Shown here piece by piece: positions 1 through 7,904 of a stretch of DNA of 64,000 nucleotides. Made by a program: the position numbers and the translations under genes. The notes under the pieces are model-generated. The model was not told where the DNA came from, did not search any database, and worked only from the letters and a program-made list of their open reading frames with translations. How positions within the stretch are numbered: position 1 is the stretch's first letter; every line of letters begins with the position of its first letter. The DNA comes from Ensifer sp. LC11 (GTDB lineage Bacteria > Pseudomonadota > Alphaproteobacteria > Rhizobiales > Rhizobiaceae), in assembly GCF_001695835.1 (NCBI RefSeq), contig NZ_MBSO01000072.1, positions 1 through 64,000 on the forward strand. The letters are read 5' to 3'.

Positions 1-768
1 CTGTTTTTGCTGTTGCCGCTCGCCGCCGTCTTCACCGAGGCGCTGCGCAAGGGGGTCGGCGAATTCGTCGCAGCGCTTGGCGATGCCGAGACCTTCTCCG
101 CCATCCGCCTGACGCTGATCGTCGCGGTGATCGCCGTGCCGCTCAACCTCGTCTTCGGGGTGGCGGCCGCCTGGGCGATCGCCAAGTTCGAGTTCAAGGG
201 CAAGGCGTTCCTGACGACGCTGATCGACCTGCCGTTCTCGGTCTCGCCGGTGATCTCCGGCCTCGTCTTCGTGCTGTTGTTCGGCTCGCACAGCCTGATC
301 GGCCCGTGGCTGCAGAGCCACGGCATCCAGATCCTGTTTGCCGTGCCGGGACTGGTGCTGGCCACCGTCTTCGTCACCTTCCCCTTCGTCGCCCGCGAGC
401 TGATCCCGCTGATGCAGGAACAGGGATCGAGCGACGAGGAGGCGGCGTTGTCCTTGGGGGCGTCCGGCTGGCAGACCTTCTGGCACGTGACGCTGCCCAA
501 CATCAAATGGGGGCTGCTTTACGGCGTGCTCTTGTGCAACGCCCGCGCCATGGGCGAGTTCGGCGCCGTCTCGGTGGTCTCCGGCCATATCCGCGGCGAG
601 ACCAACACCATGCCGTTGCAGGTCGAAATCCTCTATAATGAATACAACTTCGTCGCCGCCTTCGCGGTGGCGGCGTTGCTGGCGCTGCTGGCGCTGATCA
701 CCCTGATTTTGAAGACGGCGCTGGAGATCCGCTACAGCGCCGAGATCGCCGCCAGCCGCAGGCATTGA
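1..768 (+). CDS. cysW: Sulfate/thiosulfate ABC transporter permease CysW (5' partial)
   Basis: Inner-membrane permease that imports sulfate or thiosulfate together with CysT, CysA and a periplasmic binding protein. The reading frame is open from base 1, so the start lies outside the window. The visible 255 residues hold about five membrane segments and the permease EAA-type loop (around [20 protein letters not shown]), followed by the CysW-like stretch [16 protein letters not shown]. The C-terminus looks complete. cysA follows 32 bases downstream in the same direction, as in standard cys operons. CysW rather than CysT is inferred from its place directly before cysA and from the C-terminal sequence. 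Confidence 0.93.
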   Translation: MFLLLPLAAVFTEALRKGVGEFVAALGDAETFSAIRLTLIVAVIAVPLNLVFGVAAAWAIAKFEFKGKAFLTTLIDLPFSVSPVISGLVFVLLFGSHSLIGPWLQSHGIQILFAVPGLVLATVFVTFPFVARELIPLMQEQGSSDEEAALSLGASGWQTFWHVTLPNIKWGLLYGVLLCNARAMGEFGAVSVVSGHIRGETNTMPLQVEILYNEYNFVAAFAVAALLALLALITLILKTALEIRYSAEIAASRRH

Positions 769-800
769 CTGAGAGCCGCAGGCCATTGAAAGGTATTGCC

Positions 801-1940
801 ATGGACGTGCGCGTTCACAACATCCGCAAGGAATTCGGCCGGTTCCCGGCGCTCGACGACGTCTCGCTCGACATCCGCTCCGGCGAGCTGATCGCGCTCT
901 TGGGCCCCTCCGGCTCCGGCAAGACGACGCTGCTCAGGCTCGTCGCCGGGCTGGAAAGCCCGACCGGCGGCACCATCTTCTTCGGCGACGAGGATGCCTC
1001 GCAAAAGACCGTGCAGCAGCGCAACATCGGCTTCGTCTTCCAGCACTATGCCCTGTTCCGCCACATGACCGTGCTCGACAACGTCGCCTTCGGGCTGAAG
1101 GTGCGCCCGTCGGGTCGCCGGCCGCCGGCCGCCGAGATCCGCCGCCGCGCGCTCGACCTCATCGACCTGGTGCAGCTCTCCGGTCTCGACAAGCGCTATC
1201 CGGCGCAGCTGTCGGGCGGCCAGCGCCAGCGTGTGGCGCTCGCCCGCGCCATGGCGGTCGAACCGAACGTGCTGTTGCTCGACGAGCCCTTCGGCGCGCT
1301 TGACGCCCAGGTGCGCAAGGAGCTGCGCAAGTGGTTGCGCGACATCCACGACCGCACCGGCCACACCACCATCTTCGTCACCCACGACCAGGACGAGGCG
1401 CTGGAGCTCGCCGACCGCGTCGTCGTCATGAGCAAGGGCGTGATCGAACAGGTCGGCACCCCCGACGAGATCTACGACCATCCGGTCTCGCCCTTCGTCT
1501 ACGGCTTCATCGGCCAGTCGAACGCGCTGGCCGTCACGCTCCAGAACGGCGAAATCTGGTTCGAGGACCGGCCGATCGGGCTTCGAGCCCCGGCCGAGCC
1601 CGACGGCCCGGCCAATCTCCACTTCCGCCCGCACGACATCGAGCTGATCGACGGCTGCGGCGGCTGTCTCGCCGGCCTGGTCACCGCCAGCCGCCGCGTC
1701 GCCGGCACCCGCCATCTCGAACTCGCGCTTGGCCGCAACCACCCACATGTCGAGATCGAGCTGCCGCCCGAACGCGCCAATGCCGGCGACCACAGCCGCA
1801 TCGCCTTTAGACCGACCAAATGGAAGCTGTTCAGAGAGGCGCAGACGCAGGCCGCTGCCAAAGCACCGCAGGCGGCGGAAGCGGACGAGCCGGAAGCCAT
1901 CGAGGCTCCGGAAGCAAGACTCGCAATTCAGGCGTCGTGA
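801..1940 (+). CDS. cysA: Sulfate/thiosulfate ABC transporter ATP-binding protein CysA
   Basis: Cytoplasmic ATPase that powers sulfate import. The 379-residue protein has Walker A GPSGSGKTT, Q-loop FVFQHYALF, signature [14 protein letters not shown], Walker B VLLLDEPFGALD and switch histidine VTHDQDEAL, then a C-terminal regulatory domain (about residues 240-345). The last 35 residues are an Ala/Glu/Pro-rich tail of no clear function. ATG at 801 is chosen because MDVRVHNIRKEFG is the usual beginning of CysA and GAAAGG precedes it; an upstream in-frame TTG at 765 would add only poorly conserved residues. It closes the cys operon. Confidence 0.95.
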   Translation: MDVRVHNIRKEFGRFPALDDVSLDIRSGELIALLGPSGSGKTTLLRLVAGLESPTGGTIFFGDEDASQKTVQQRNIGFVFQHYALFRHMTVLDNVAFGLKVRPSGRRPPAAEIRRRALDLIDLVQLSGLDKRYPAQLSGGQRQRVALARAMAVEPNVLLLDEPFGALDAQVRKELRKWLRDIHDRTGHTTIFVTHDQDEALELADRVVVMSKGVIEQVGTPDEIYDHPVSPFVYGFIGQSNALAVTLQNGEIWFEDRPIGLRAPAEPDGPANLHFRPHDIELIDGCGGCLAGLVTASRRVAGTRHLELALGRNHPHVEIELPPERANAGDHSRIAFRPTKWKLFREAQTQAAAKAPQAAEADEPEAIEAPEARLAIQAS

Positions 1941-1961
1941 GAAACACTTAGGAAGTCTGGC

Positions 1962-2291
1962 TCAAGGGATTTCGAGGGGCCAGACTTCGACCACGCCCCG
2001 GGCAACGGCACAGGGGGTTTGCGAGACCATATCGATCGCTTCCGCCAGATCGGCGGCTTCGATCACCGCGAACCCTGCCACGGGCAGCGGCGATGACATG
2101 TATGGGCCGCTCGTGGTTTCGACCCCGGCAGCATCGGTGTTGCGAACCTGAACCGGCGCGCCCGCAACCGCCATCAGCGCTCCGTTTTCTCGAAGCTTCG
2201 CATCATGCGCGTGAGCAGCATCGCGGACGGCTACCGCCGTGCGGTCGTAGCCGACGCGATCGCCATATCCGATCGTTATGAATTTCGGCAT
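1962..2291 (-). CDS. YCII-related (DGPF-type) domain protein
   Basis: Small cytoplasmic protein of 109 residues with the ferredoxin-like dimeric alpha-beta barrel pattern of YCII/DGPF proteins: MPKFITIGYGD at the start, a central histidine/aspartate segment (AAHAHDAKLRENGALMAVAG), and an ALPVAGF-like strand (SSPLPVAGFAVIEAADLAEA). YCII proteins are mostly of unknown function; some act as small hydrolases or sit beside ECF sigma genes. Start ATG at 2291 has GGAGGA eight bases upstream; the ATG two codons earlier is too close to that site. It converges with cysA. Confidence 0.8.
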   Translation of the reverse strand: MPKFITIGYGDRVGYDRTAVAVRDAAHAHDAKLRENGALMAVAGAPVQVRNTDAAGVETTSGPYMSSPLPVAGFAVIEAADLAEAIDMVSQTPCAVARGVVEVWPLEIP

Positions 2292-2398
2292 GGGCATCTT
2301 CCTCCAAGCGGCCAATGCTGAACACACGGGGGCTGCCAGGTCTCCCTTCTAGCTCCGATGAGCTAATTGACAGTCCAGCCACCTGGCCGTTCCTTGAG

Positions 2399-2424
2399 GG
2401 AACGCGGATAAACCGGGAAAAGTT
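2399..2424 (+). promoter_or_regulatory. Candidate RpoE2/EcfG (general stress) promoter
   Basis: GGAAC at 2399-2403 is followed, after 19 bases, by TT at 2423-2424. This fits the Sinorhizobium RpoE2 promoter pattern GGAAC-N18/19-TT. Transcription would begin near 2431, about 30 bases before the ATG at 2464. The motif is short, so the call depends on its good placement. Confidence 0.5.
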
Positions 2425-2463
2425 GCGACGAAACCGTTCCGCGTCAAAAACAGGGAGGACGGA

Positions 2464-2730
2464 ATGCCAACCATCATCGCCCACCACAACATTACAAAAG
2501 GCGCGGAACACTGGCTGAAGTCGCCGAAACGCAAGGAGTTCTTCGGGACGCTCGGCGTGACCAACATCCGGACGTTTGTCGATCCTGGGGACCCGACCCG
2601 TGTCGCCGTCATGATGGATGTCCCGGATATGGACGCCCTGTCGAAAGCGATGCAGAGCCAGGCCGCAGCGGACGCAATGGCCTATGACGGCGTCGTGCCG
2701 TCGTCAATTGTGATCCTGGTCGAAGCGTAA
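2464..2730 (+). CDS. Small conserved protein of unknown function, probably stress-induced
   Basis: An 88-residue cytoplasmic protein beginning MPTIIAHHNITKGAEHWLKS. The alternating strand/helix pattern, with VAVMMDVPDMDALSKAM and a C-terminal VILVEA strand, resembles a dimeric alpha-beta barrel (antibiotic-biosynthesis-monooxygenase-like) fold, but I do not recognise a named family or catalytic residues. A strong ribosome site GGGAGGA sits seven bases before ATG. A candidate RpoE2-type promoter lies just upstream, suggesting induction by general stress. It diverges from the YCII-like gene. Confidence 0.8.
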   Translation: MPTIIAHHNITKGAEHWLKSPKRKEFFGTLGVTNIRTFVDPGDPTRVAVMMDVPDMDALSKAMQSQAAADAMAYDGVVPSSIVILVEA

Positions 2731-2856
2731 CGCGCCTCGCACCGGCCGGCGACGTTCTCTTGGAGCCACAGGTCGGAAGATGTCCTTCCGGTGGCCGCAC
2801 GGTCGCGCGCCGCGCCCTTCGCAACGGTGATATAGCGGCCCCGCTCGTAGGCGACC

Positions 2857-2904
2857 GCTACAATGCGGTACATATCCACGTGAAGATCGACACATCAGGG
2901 ATAC
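2857..2904 (+). promoter_or_regulatory. Double GATAC-type operator upstream of the secreted hydrolase
   Basis: Read toward the 2960 gene, a distal element has GGTACATATCC with GGTAC at 2867-2871, and a proximal element has GACACATCAGGGATAC with GATAC at 2900-2904. The two pentamers are 33 bp apart. The same layout and much of the same sequence occur upstream of 17845 and 20606. The proximal GATAC ends 55 bases before the start codon. Regulator not known; see findings. Confidence 0.5.
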
Positions 2905-2959
2905 CTCCCTCCGGCCAGATTGTCGTCGTTGCCTCCCGAACAAAAGAAGGAACGATCGC

Positions 2960-3718
2960 ATGAACCGCCGCATTCTCCCAACCATTGCCCTTGCCTTTGC
3001 GACAAGCGTCGTCGCCTTCGCCGCACAGGCGGCCGAAATCAAGAACATCGTCATCGTTCATGGCGCTTTCGCCGATGGCTCCGGCTGGCGCAAGGCGAGC
3101 GACATTCTGGAGCGCCGCGGTTTCAACGTGACGGTCGTCCAGGAACCGCTAACGTCGCTTGCCGCCGATATCGAGGCGACCAACCGTGTTCTCGACCTGC
3201 AGGACGGGCCAGCGCTGCTTGTCGGACACAGCTATGGCGGCCTCGTAATCACTGAAGCCGGCCATCACAAGAAAGTGGAGGGCTTGGTTTATGTGGCAGC
3301 GTTTCAGCCCAACAAGGGCGAAGACATCGCAAGTCTTGGCAGTTCGAAGCCGCCGGCCGCAATGAGCATCAAGGAAACGACCGACGGCAAATACCTCTAT
3401 CTCGATCCGAAGGCATTTGCCGCCGATTTTGCCGCCGATCTTCCGGCGGCGGATGCGGCCTTCGCCGCAAGGGCACAGGTCTTCGCCGCCAAGGAGGTTT
3501 TCACCGCCAAGGTCGGCGAACCCGCCTGGCGCACGAAGAAAAGCTGGGCGATCGTCGCAACCGAAGACCGCGCCATCAATCCGGACCTTGAGCGAAGCAT
3601 GGCCGAACGCGCCGGCAGCCAGGTAACCGAAATCAAAGCGAGCCACGCGGTCTTCGCCTCGCAAGCCGAGAAAGTCGCCGACGTGATCGAGATCGCAGCC
3701 AAGGGGGCCGGCAAATAG
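2960..3718 (+). CDS. Secreted alpha/beta-fold hydrolase
   Basis: A 252-residue hydrolase with an N-terminal Sec signal peptide (about residues 1-24, ending AFAAQAAE), so it probably acts in the periplasm. The mature part has the oxyanion-loop motif VHGAFADGSGWR and nucleophile elbow GHSYGG, with an acid in VATEDRAIN and a histidine in IKASHAVF near the end. This matches the small esterase/salicylate-esterase-like alpha/beta hydrolases seen beside oxidative-stress genes. The substrate cannot be told. AAGGA precedes ATG, and the upstream double GATAC-type element suggests co-regulation with dipZ-msrA and the small exported protein. Confidence 0.87.
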   Translation: MNRRILPTIALAFATSVVAFAAQAAEIKNIVIVHGAFADGSGWRKASDILERRGFNVTVVQEPLTSLAADIEATNRVLDLQDGPALLVGHSYGGLVITEAGHHKKVEGLVYVAAFQPNKGEDIASLGSSKPPAAMSIKETTDGKYLYLDPKAFAADFAADLPAADAAFAARAQVFAAKEVFTAKVGEPAWRTKKSWAIVATEDRAINPDLERSMAERAGSQVTEIKASHAVFASQAEKVADVIEIAAKGAGK

Positions 3719-3737
3719 CCCGAACGTGCCGCCCTCC

Positions 3738-3771
3738 GCGACCTGAGTGCGACCTTCAGCACTCAGGTCGC
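3738..3771. terminator. Strong hairpin after the secreted hydrolase gene
   Basis: Perfect 13-bp arms (GCGACCTGAGTGC at 3738-3750 and its complement at 3759-3771) with an 8-base loop begin 19 bases after the hydrolase stop codon. No T-run follows, so it may be a terminator of weaker type or an RNA-end stabiliser. Confidence 0.6.
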
Positions 3772-3902
3772 CCTGCTGACGCATGGCGGAACTATCCTAC
3801 CGCCAAAGACTTGTAACAATCCTCCAGTAATTTGCCCGGATCACACATCGACACCCAAGTGCTCCCGCCGTCATGTCCGCAAAGCCACCGCCGATCCGCG
3901 GC

Positions 3903-3960
3903 TTGACAGCGGGCTGTGAACGGCGGCAAACTTTGCGCATGGGGGTGCGATCACCCCATG
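3903..3960 (+). promoter_or_regulatory. Possible promoter and leader hairpin of the chromate resistance operon
   Basis: TTGACA at 3903-3908 is a perfect -35 hexamer, but the best -10 at 18-bp spacing is only CAAACT. A near-perfect dyad (CATGGGGGTG at 3938-3947 against CACCCCATG at 3952-3960) lies between it and the chromate gene start at 4014. It could be an operator or leader stem. The rest of the 3772-4013 gap shows nothing else. Confidence 0.3.
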
Positions 3961-4013
3961 AGGCGCCAGCCGAAGCATCGCGTCCATAGAACCGATCATC
4001 CGGAGGACGCGTC

Positions 4014-4835
4014 ATGTCGTCATTTCTTGAAATTTCTCCCGAAAAGCTTGCTCGCCTGATTGGCACCCCGAATTGCCCTGAACTCATCGACGTCAGGGTC
4101 GACGAGGATTTCGCCGTCGATCCGCGCCTGATCCCTGGCTCGGGGCGAAGCGACTATCACAAGGTGCAGGAATGGATGGGTACCATCGGCAAGACGTCGG
4201 CGGTGATCATCTGTCAGCAGGGCAAGAAACTCAGCCATGGCGTTGCGGCCTGGCTTCGGCATGCCGGCATTGCTGCCGATGTGCTCGAAGGCGGTTTCGA
4301 GGCCTGGACAAGAGTTGGCTACCCCGCCGTACCGATTTCCGCGTTACCAGATCGCGACGCCGTCGGACGGACCGTCTGGGTCACCCGCGCTCGACCGAAG
4401 ATCGATCGCATCGCGTGCCCCTGGCTGATCCGCCGTTTCGTCGACCCGAAGGCGGTCTTCCTGTTTGTCACCCCTGCCGAGGCCGAACTGGTTGGCCAAC
4501 GCTTTGGAGCGACGCCCTTCGATATCGACGCCCCGATCCGCTGGAGCCATCGCGGCGAACTCTGCACATTCGACGTCATGGTCGAAGAATTCGGACTTGC
4601 CACCGAACCGCTGCTGCGGCTGGCCACCATCGTGCGTGGCGCCGACACAGCCCGTCTCGACCTTGCTCCGGAAGCGCCTGGCCTGCTTGCCGCCTCCCTC
4701 GGTCTCTCGCGCATGTATGCCGACGATCTCGAGCAATTGGAGGCGGGGATGCTGCTCTACGACGCCTTCTATCGCTGGTGCCGGGATGCTACCAATGAGA
4801 CCCACAACTGGCCCTCCCCCAAGAAGGACGCCTGA
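4014..4835 (+). CDS. Rhodanese-ChrB fusion protein, chromate resistance
   Basis: A 273-residue protein with two parts. Residues 1-105 are a rhodanese (sulfurtransferase) domain with LIDVRVDEDF and an active-site loop CQQGKK whose cysteine is residue 67. Residues 120-265 are the chromate-resistance ChrB C-terminal domain (VWVTRARPKIDRIACPWLIR, then FVDPKAVFLFV). ChrB proteins act with the ChrA efflux pump and may sense or reduce chromate. Here the usual ChrB N-terminal DNA-binding part is replaced by rhodanese, so a sensing or redox role is more likely than repression. GGAGGA precedes ATG; chrA starts two bases after its stop codon. Confidence 0.9.
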   Translation: MSSFLEISPEKLARLIGTPNCPELIDVRVDEDFAVDPRLIPGSGRSDYHKVQEWMGTIGKTSAVIICQQGKKLSHGVAAWLRHAGIAADVLEGGFEAWTRVGYPAVPISALPDRDAVGRTVWVTRARPKIDRIACPWLIRRFVDPKAVFLFVTPAEAELVGQRFGATPFDIDAPIRWSHRGELCTFDVMVEEFGLATEPLLRLATIVRGADTARLDLAPEAPGLLAASLGLSRMYADDLEQLEAGMLLYDAFYRWCRDATNETHNWPSPKKDA

Positions 4836-4836
4836 C

Positions 4837-6243
4837 ATGACCGATATCGCGGACAAGGCCGCGCCGAAGGCGGCGCGGCAGCGGGAAAGCCACGGCATTC
4901 CGTTCGGCGAAGCCGTCAAGGTATGGGCACGGATCGCGGCGCTGAGTTTCGGCGGCCCGGCCGGGCAGATCGCGGTCATGCACCGCATTCTCGTCGACGA
5001 AAAACGCTGGATCGGCGAGCATCGCTTCTTGCATGCACTGAACTATTGCATGCTTTTGCCCGGACCCGAGGCGCAGCAGCTTGCGATCTATATCGGCTGG
5101 CTCCTGCACCGGACCGCCGGTGGCCTCGTTGCCGGTATCCTTTTCGTGCTGCCGGGCTTCCTGGCGATCCTGGGGCTGAGCTACATCTACGCCGCCTTCG
5201 GCAACGTCACCGTCGTTGAGGGCCTGTTCTTCGGCCTCAAGGCGGCGGTGCTCGCGGTGGTCGTGCAGGCCGTCTTCCGCATTGGCGGTCGGGCACTCAA
5301 GAACAGGGTGATGATCGGGATCGCGGCGGCGGCATTCGTCGCGATCTTCTTTTTCCGGGTTCCGTTCCCGCTCATCATTCTCGCAGCCGGCGTGCTCGGC
5401 TATGTCGGCGCCCGCTCGGGTTCGCCATTCTTCCGCATCGGCGGCGGCCACAAGGGAGAGGCGGGTCCGGTGCTCAAGGACGAAGATTCGGCGCTCGGAG
5501 AGGACATCCCCGCCCACGCCCGCCCCAACCTTGCGTGGTCGCTCAGGATTTCCGTCGTATTGCTCGCCCTGTGGCTCGTGCCACTCGCGCTGCTCATCAT
5601 TTTCCTCGGTCCGAACAACGTCTTCAGCCAGATCGCCCTGTTCTTCAGCCAGATGGCGGTGGTCACCTTCGGCGGTGCCTATGCCGTGCTTGCCTATGTC
5701 GCCCAGGAAGCTGTCCAGCACTATGGCTGGCTGAAGCCCGGCGAGATGCTCGACGGGCTCGGCATGGCCGAGACGACACCCGGTCCGCTGATCATGGTGG
5801 TGCAGTTCGTCGGCTTCATGGGCGCCTATCGCGATCCCGGTACAATCAGTCCGATGATGGCGGCGACATTGGGCGCAATGCTGACGACGTGGGTCACGTT
5901 CGTTCCCTGCTTCCTCTGGATATTCCTCGGCGCCCCCTTTATCGAGCGCTTACGCAACAACGTCGCGCTGACGGGCGCCATGTCCGCAATCACCGCTGCC
6001 GTCGTCGGCGTAATCCTCAACCTCGCGGTCTGGTTCGGCCTGCACACGCTGTTTGGCGAGGTCGGGACATGGAAACTGGGGCCGTTCGTCCTTGATATTC
6101 CGGTGCTGAGGTCACTGCTGCTTCCGTCACTTCTGCTGACGGTTGCCGCAGGCGTGGCGATCTTCCGCTTTCGCACCTCGGTCATCGCCACACTGCTTGG
6201 CTGCGCACTCGCCGGCATGGCCTGGACGCTCGCGACAACCTGA
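4837..6243 (+). CDS. chrA: Chromate efflux transporter ChrA
   Basis: Inner-membrane CHR-family transporter of 468 residues that exports chromate. It is the long two-domain form: each half carries the CHR motif, first FGGPAGQIAVMHR with LPGPEAQQLAIYIG (residues ~35-90), then FGGAYAVLAYVAQ with ETTPGPLIMVVQFVGF (~280-330). About ten to twelve hydrophobic segments are visible, with a charged linker around residues 200-230. The start ATG at 4837 follows the previous stop by one base and uses AAGGA inside that gene's end, so translation is probably coupled to the rhodanese-ChrB gene. Confidence 0.95.
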   Translation: MTDIADKAAPKAARQRESHGIPFGEAVKVWARIAALSFGGPAGQIAVMHRILVDEKRWIGEHRFLHALNYCMLLPGPEAQQLAIYIGWLLHRTAGGLVAGILFVLPGFLAILGLSYIYAAFGNVTVVEGLFFGLKAAVLAVVVQAVFRIGGRALKNRVMIGIAAAAFVAIFFFRVPFPLIILAAGVLGYVGARSGSPFFRIGGGHKGEAGPVLKDEDSALGEDIPAHARPNLAWSLRISVVLLALWLVPLALLIIFLGPNNVFSQIALFFSQMAVVTFGGAYAVLAYVAQEAVQHYGWLKPGEMLDGLGMAETTPGPLIMVVQFVGFMGAYRDPGTISPMMAATLGAMLTTWVTFVPCFLWIFLGAPFIERLRNNVALTGAMSAITAAVVGVILNLAVWFGLHTLFGEVGTWKLGPFVLDIPVLRSLLLPSLLLTVAAGVAIFRFRTSVIATLLGCALAGMAWTLATT

Positions 6244-6254
6244 TTGCAGTTGGC

Positions 6255-6449
6255 TCAGTCGTCGTAAACCGACTGGGGAAGGTGAAAACCCTCCGGCAAT
6301 TGCGAGCCGTGGAACTGCTCTTGCTCCACAAGCGGCGGAGGCTCCCGGTGCTTTATCGCGCAAGCGGCAAGAACTGCCTTGAGCTGCACCGGGCGATAGT
6401 GTTCGACAAGATTGGGAGGTGGATCCTGTTGGTCCGTTCGTCGCGACAT
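6255..6449 (-). CDS. Small hypothetical protein
   Basis: A 64-residue frame starting MSRRTDQQDPPPNLVEHY, converging with chrA and ending 11 bases from it. GAGGA lies about six bases before the ATG at 6449, better placed than for the ATG four codons upstream. The hydrophilic start, a helix-like middle (RPVQLKAVLAACAIKH) and a PPP stretch look protein-like rather than random, but I recognise no family. No signal peptide or membrane segment is seen. Confidence 0.45.
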   Translation of the reverse strand: MSRRTDQQDPPPNLVEHYRPVQLKAVLAACAIKHREPPPLVEQEQFHGSQLPEGFHLPQSVYDD

Positions 6450-6828
6450 CGGGTTCCTCATGGGAGCGGTTCGCCTTCAGGGTGACAGTGCCAGCCAATC
6501 GATCTCGCCGCAACCGTCTACAGCACCGTCACCCGCGCGACGATGCCATCAATGGACAACGAACCCGGACAGCCTCTGCCCCGGGTCGATTGTGGAAGAC
6601 GCATCCACGGCAAAAGGGTCCTCGGACTTCTTTCCCTCTGGGCGGGAACAGGCAAGGGCGAACTCTGGCAAGGCTCCGCCTCCGAACTGATCACGCACCT
6701 GTTTGCTACCTGATCGCGGCCGTCCCAAAGGAGCGCTCGCCGCCCAGAAGGCCGAGCGCGTCTTTACTTCCGCCATTTTGCGGGTGAATGTCGCCTCTTC
6801 AGCCATCGGTATTACGGAGCGCGGCATA
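6450..6828. other. Intergenic region without a supported gene
   Basis: About 380 bases between the small minus-strand frame and the LysR gene. Open frames here are short, lack ribosome sites and show no family motif. It must hold the promoters of 6449 and 6829, but no convincing -35/-10 pair was seen. Confidence 0.4.
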
Positions 6829-7761
6829 ATGGATCGGATCGATGCGATGAAGGTCTTCGTCACCGCCATCGATGAAGGCAGCCTCGCGGGTGCCGCCCGC
6901 CGGCTCAAGCGGTCGCCGACGGCGGTTAGCCGCGCGCTCAACCTGCTCGAAGCGCATGTTGGCGTAGAACTTCTGCATCGCACAACACGGTCGCTCAAAC
7001 TGAGCGAGGCAGGCCAGCGCTACGCTGCCGCCTGCCGACGGGTACTGATCGACCTGGAGGAGGCCGACATGCTCGCCGGCGGCGAACGTGCAGCCCCGCG
7101 CGGGACGCTGACCATTTCGGCTCCACCGATCGTCGGCGAAGAGGTGCTGCGCCCGATCCTTGACGATTTCCTCAACCTGTACCCTGCTGTTTCGGCCAGG
7201 CTTCTCCTGCTTGATCGCTTCGTGAACCTGGTGGACGAAGGCGTCGATATCGCGCTCCGTATCGGCCATCTGGCAGACTCCTCGCTCATTTCGACGCGGA
7301 TCGGCGGCGATGTCCGGCGCGTGGTCGTCGCCTCCCCCCGCTATCTCGCCAACCATCCGCGCATCGACGAGCCGGCCGATCTCGCCAAACACCAGATCGT
7401 CGCCTTCACCAATTTCGGCCTCGACACCTGGACGTTTCCGCCGGCCGAGGGGTCGCTGATCCCGCGTGCGGTGCAGTTCGCGCCGCGATGCATCGTCAAC
7501 AGCGTGCGGGCCGCCGTCGATTCCGCCGCCGCCGGAACCGGCCTCACCCGGCTCTATTCCTACCATGTCGCCGGTCACGTCCGAGACGGGCGCCTGAAGA
7601 TCGTGTTGCCCGAAGCGGAGTATCCGCCGATGCCGGTCCATCTCCTCGCGCCCCAGGGCCGCATGTCGGTGCCGAAGGTGCGCGCCTTTGCCGATTTCGC
7701 GGTGCCACGGCTGCGGACCGAGTTCACACGCATGGCAGCCGAAGCGGACGCTCTCAGCTGA
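6829..7761 (+). CDS. LysR-family transcriptional regulator
   Basis: A 310-residue regulator. The winged helix-turn-helix occupies residues 1-60 (MKVFVTAIDEGSLAGAARRL then SPTAVSRALNLLEAHVGVEL), with the common LysR continuation LLHRTTRSLKLSEAGQRY, and an effector-binding domain follows (~90-300). The start at 6829 gives the normal N-terminus for this subfamily (MDRIDAMKVF). It reads toward the SDR gene at 7905, 143 bases downstream, which it may control; LysR proteins more often control divergent genes. The effector is unknown. Confidence 0.93.
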   Translation: MDRIDAMKVFVTAIDEGSLAGAARRLKRSPTAVSRALNLLEAHVGVELLHRTTRSLKLSEAGQRYAAACRRVLIDLEEADMLAGGERAAPRGTLTISAPPIVGEEVLRPILDDFLNLYPAVSARLLLLDRFVNLVDEGVDIALRIGHLADSSLISTRIGGDVRRVVVASPRYLANHPRIDEPADLAKHQIVAFTNFGLDTWTFPPAEGSLIPRAVQFAPRCIVNSVRAAVDSAAAGTGLTRLYSYHVAGHVRDGRLKIVLPEAEYPPMPVHLLAPQGRMSVPKVRAFADFAVPRLRTEFTRMAAEADALS

Positions 7762-7831
7762 TTGTGCCGATTTTCGGTTGATTGACCACCATGGCGTGAC
7801 AATTCTCTCAATGAACGGATGGATCTAAATC

Positions 7832-7888
7832 TGATTGCACCAACGCCGAGGGCGAAGGACGGGCCGAACGAAACGCCCGTTGCAATCA
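7832..7888. promoter_or_regulatory. Dyad upstream of the SDR gene
   Basis: TGATTGCA (7832-7839) and its exact complement TGCAATCA (7881-7888) lie 49 bp apart, ending 16 bases before the SDR start codon. It could be a paired binding site for the adjacent LysR protein, but an 8-bp pair at this distance may arise by chance. Confidence 0.25.
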
Positions 7889-7904
7889 CAGAAGGATCAC
7901 GTCC

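Noticed and set aside
732-1793. Long minus-strand frame across cysA
   Set aside because: It overlaps a complete CysA with all motifs on the other strand; composition is the mirror of high-GC coding and no family pattern is seen.
3785-3812. GGAAC-N18-TT match after the secreted hydrolase
   Set aside because: It fits the RpoE2 spacing, but lies about 200 bases before the next gene, with a poor -10 context; not strong enough to call.
3797-4087. 96-codon minus-strand frame in the chromate promoter region
   Set aside because: It overlaps the start of the rhodanese-ChrB gene, lacks a ribosome site and resembles no family.
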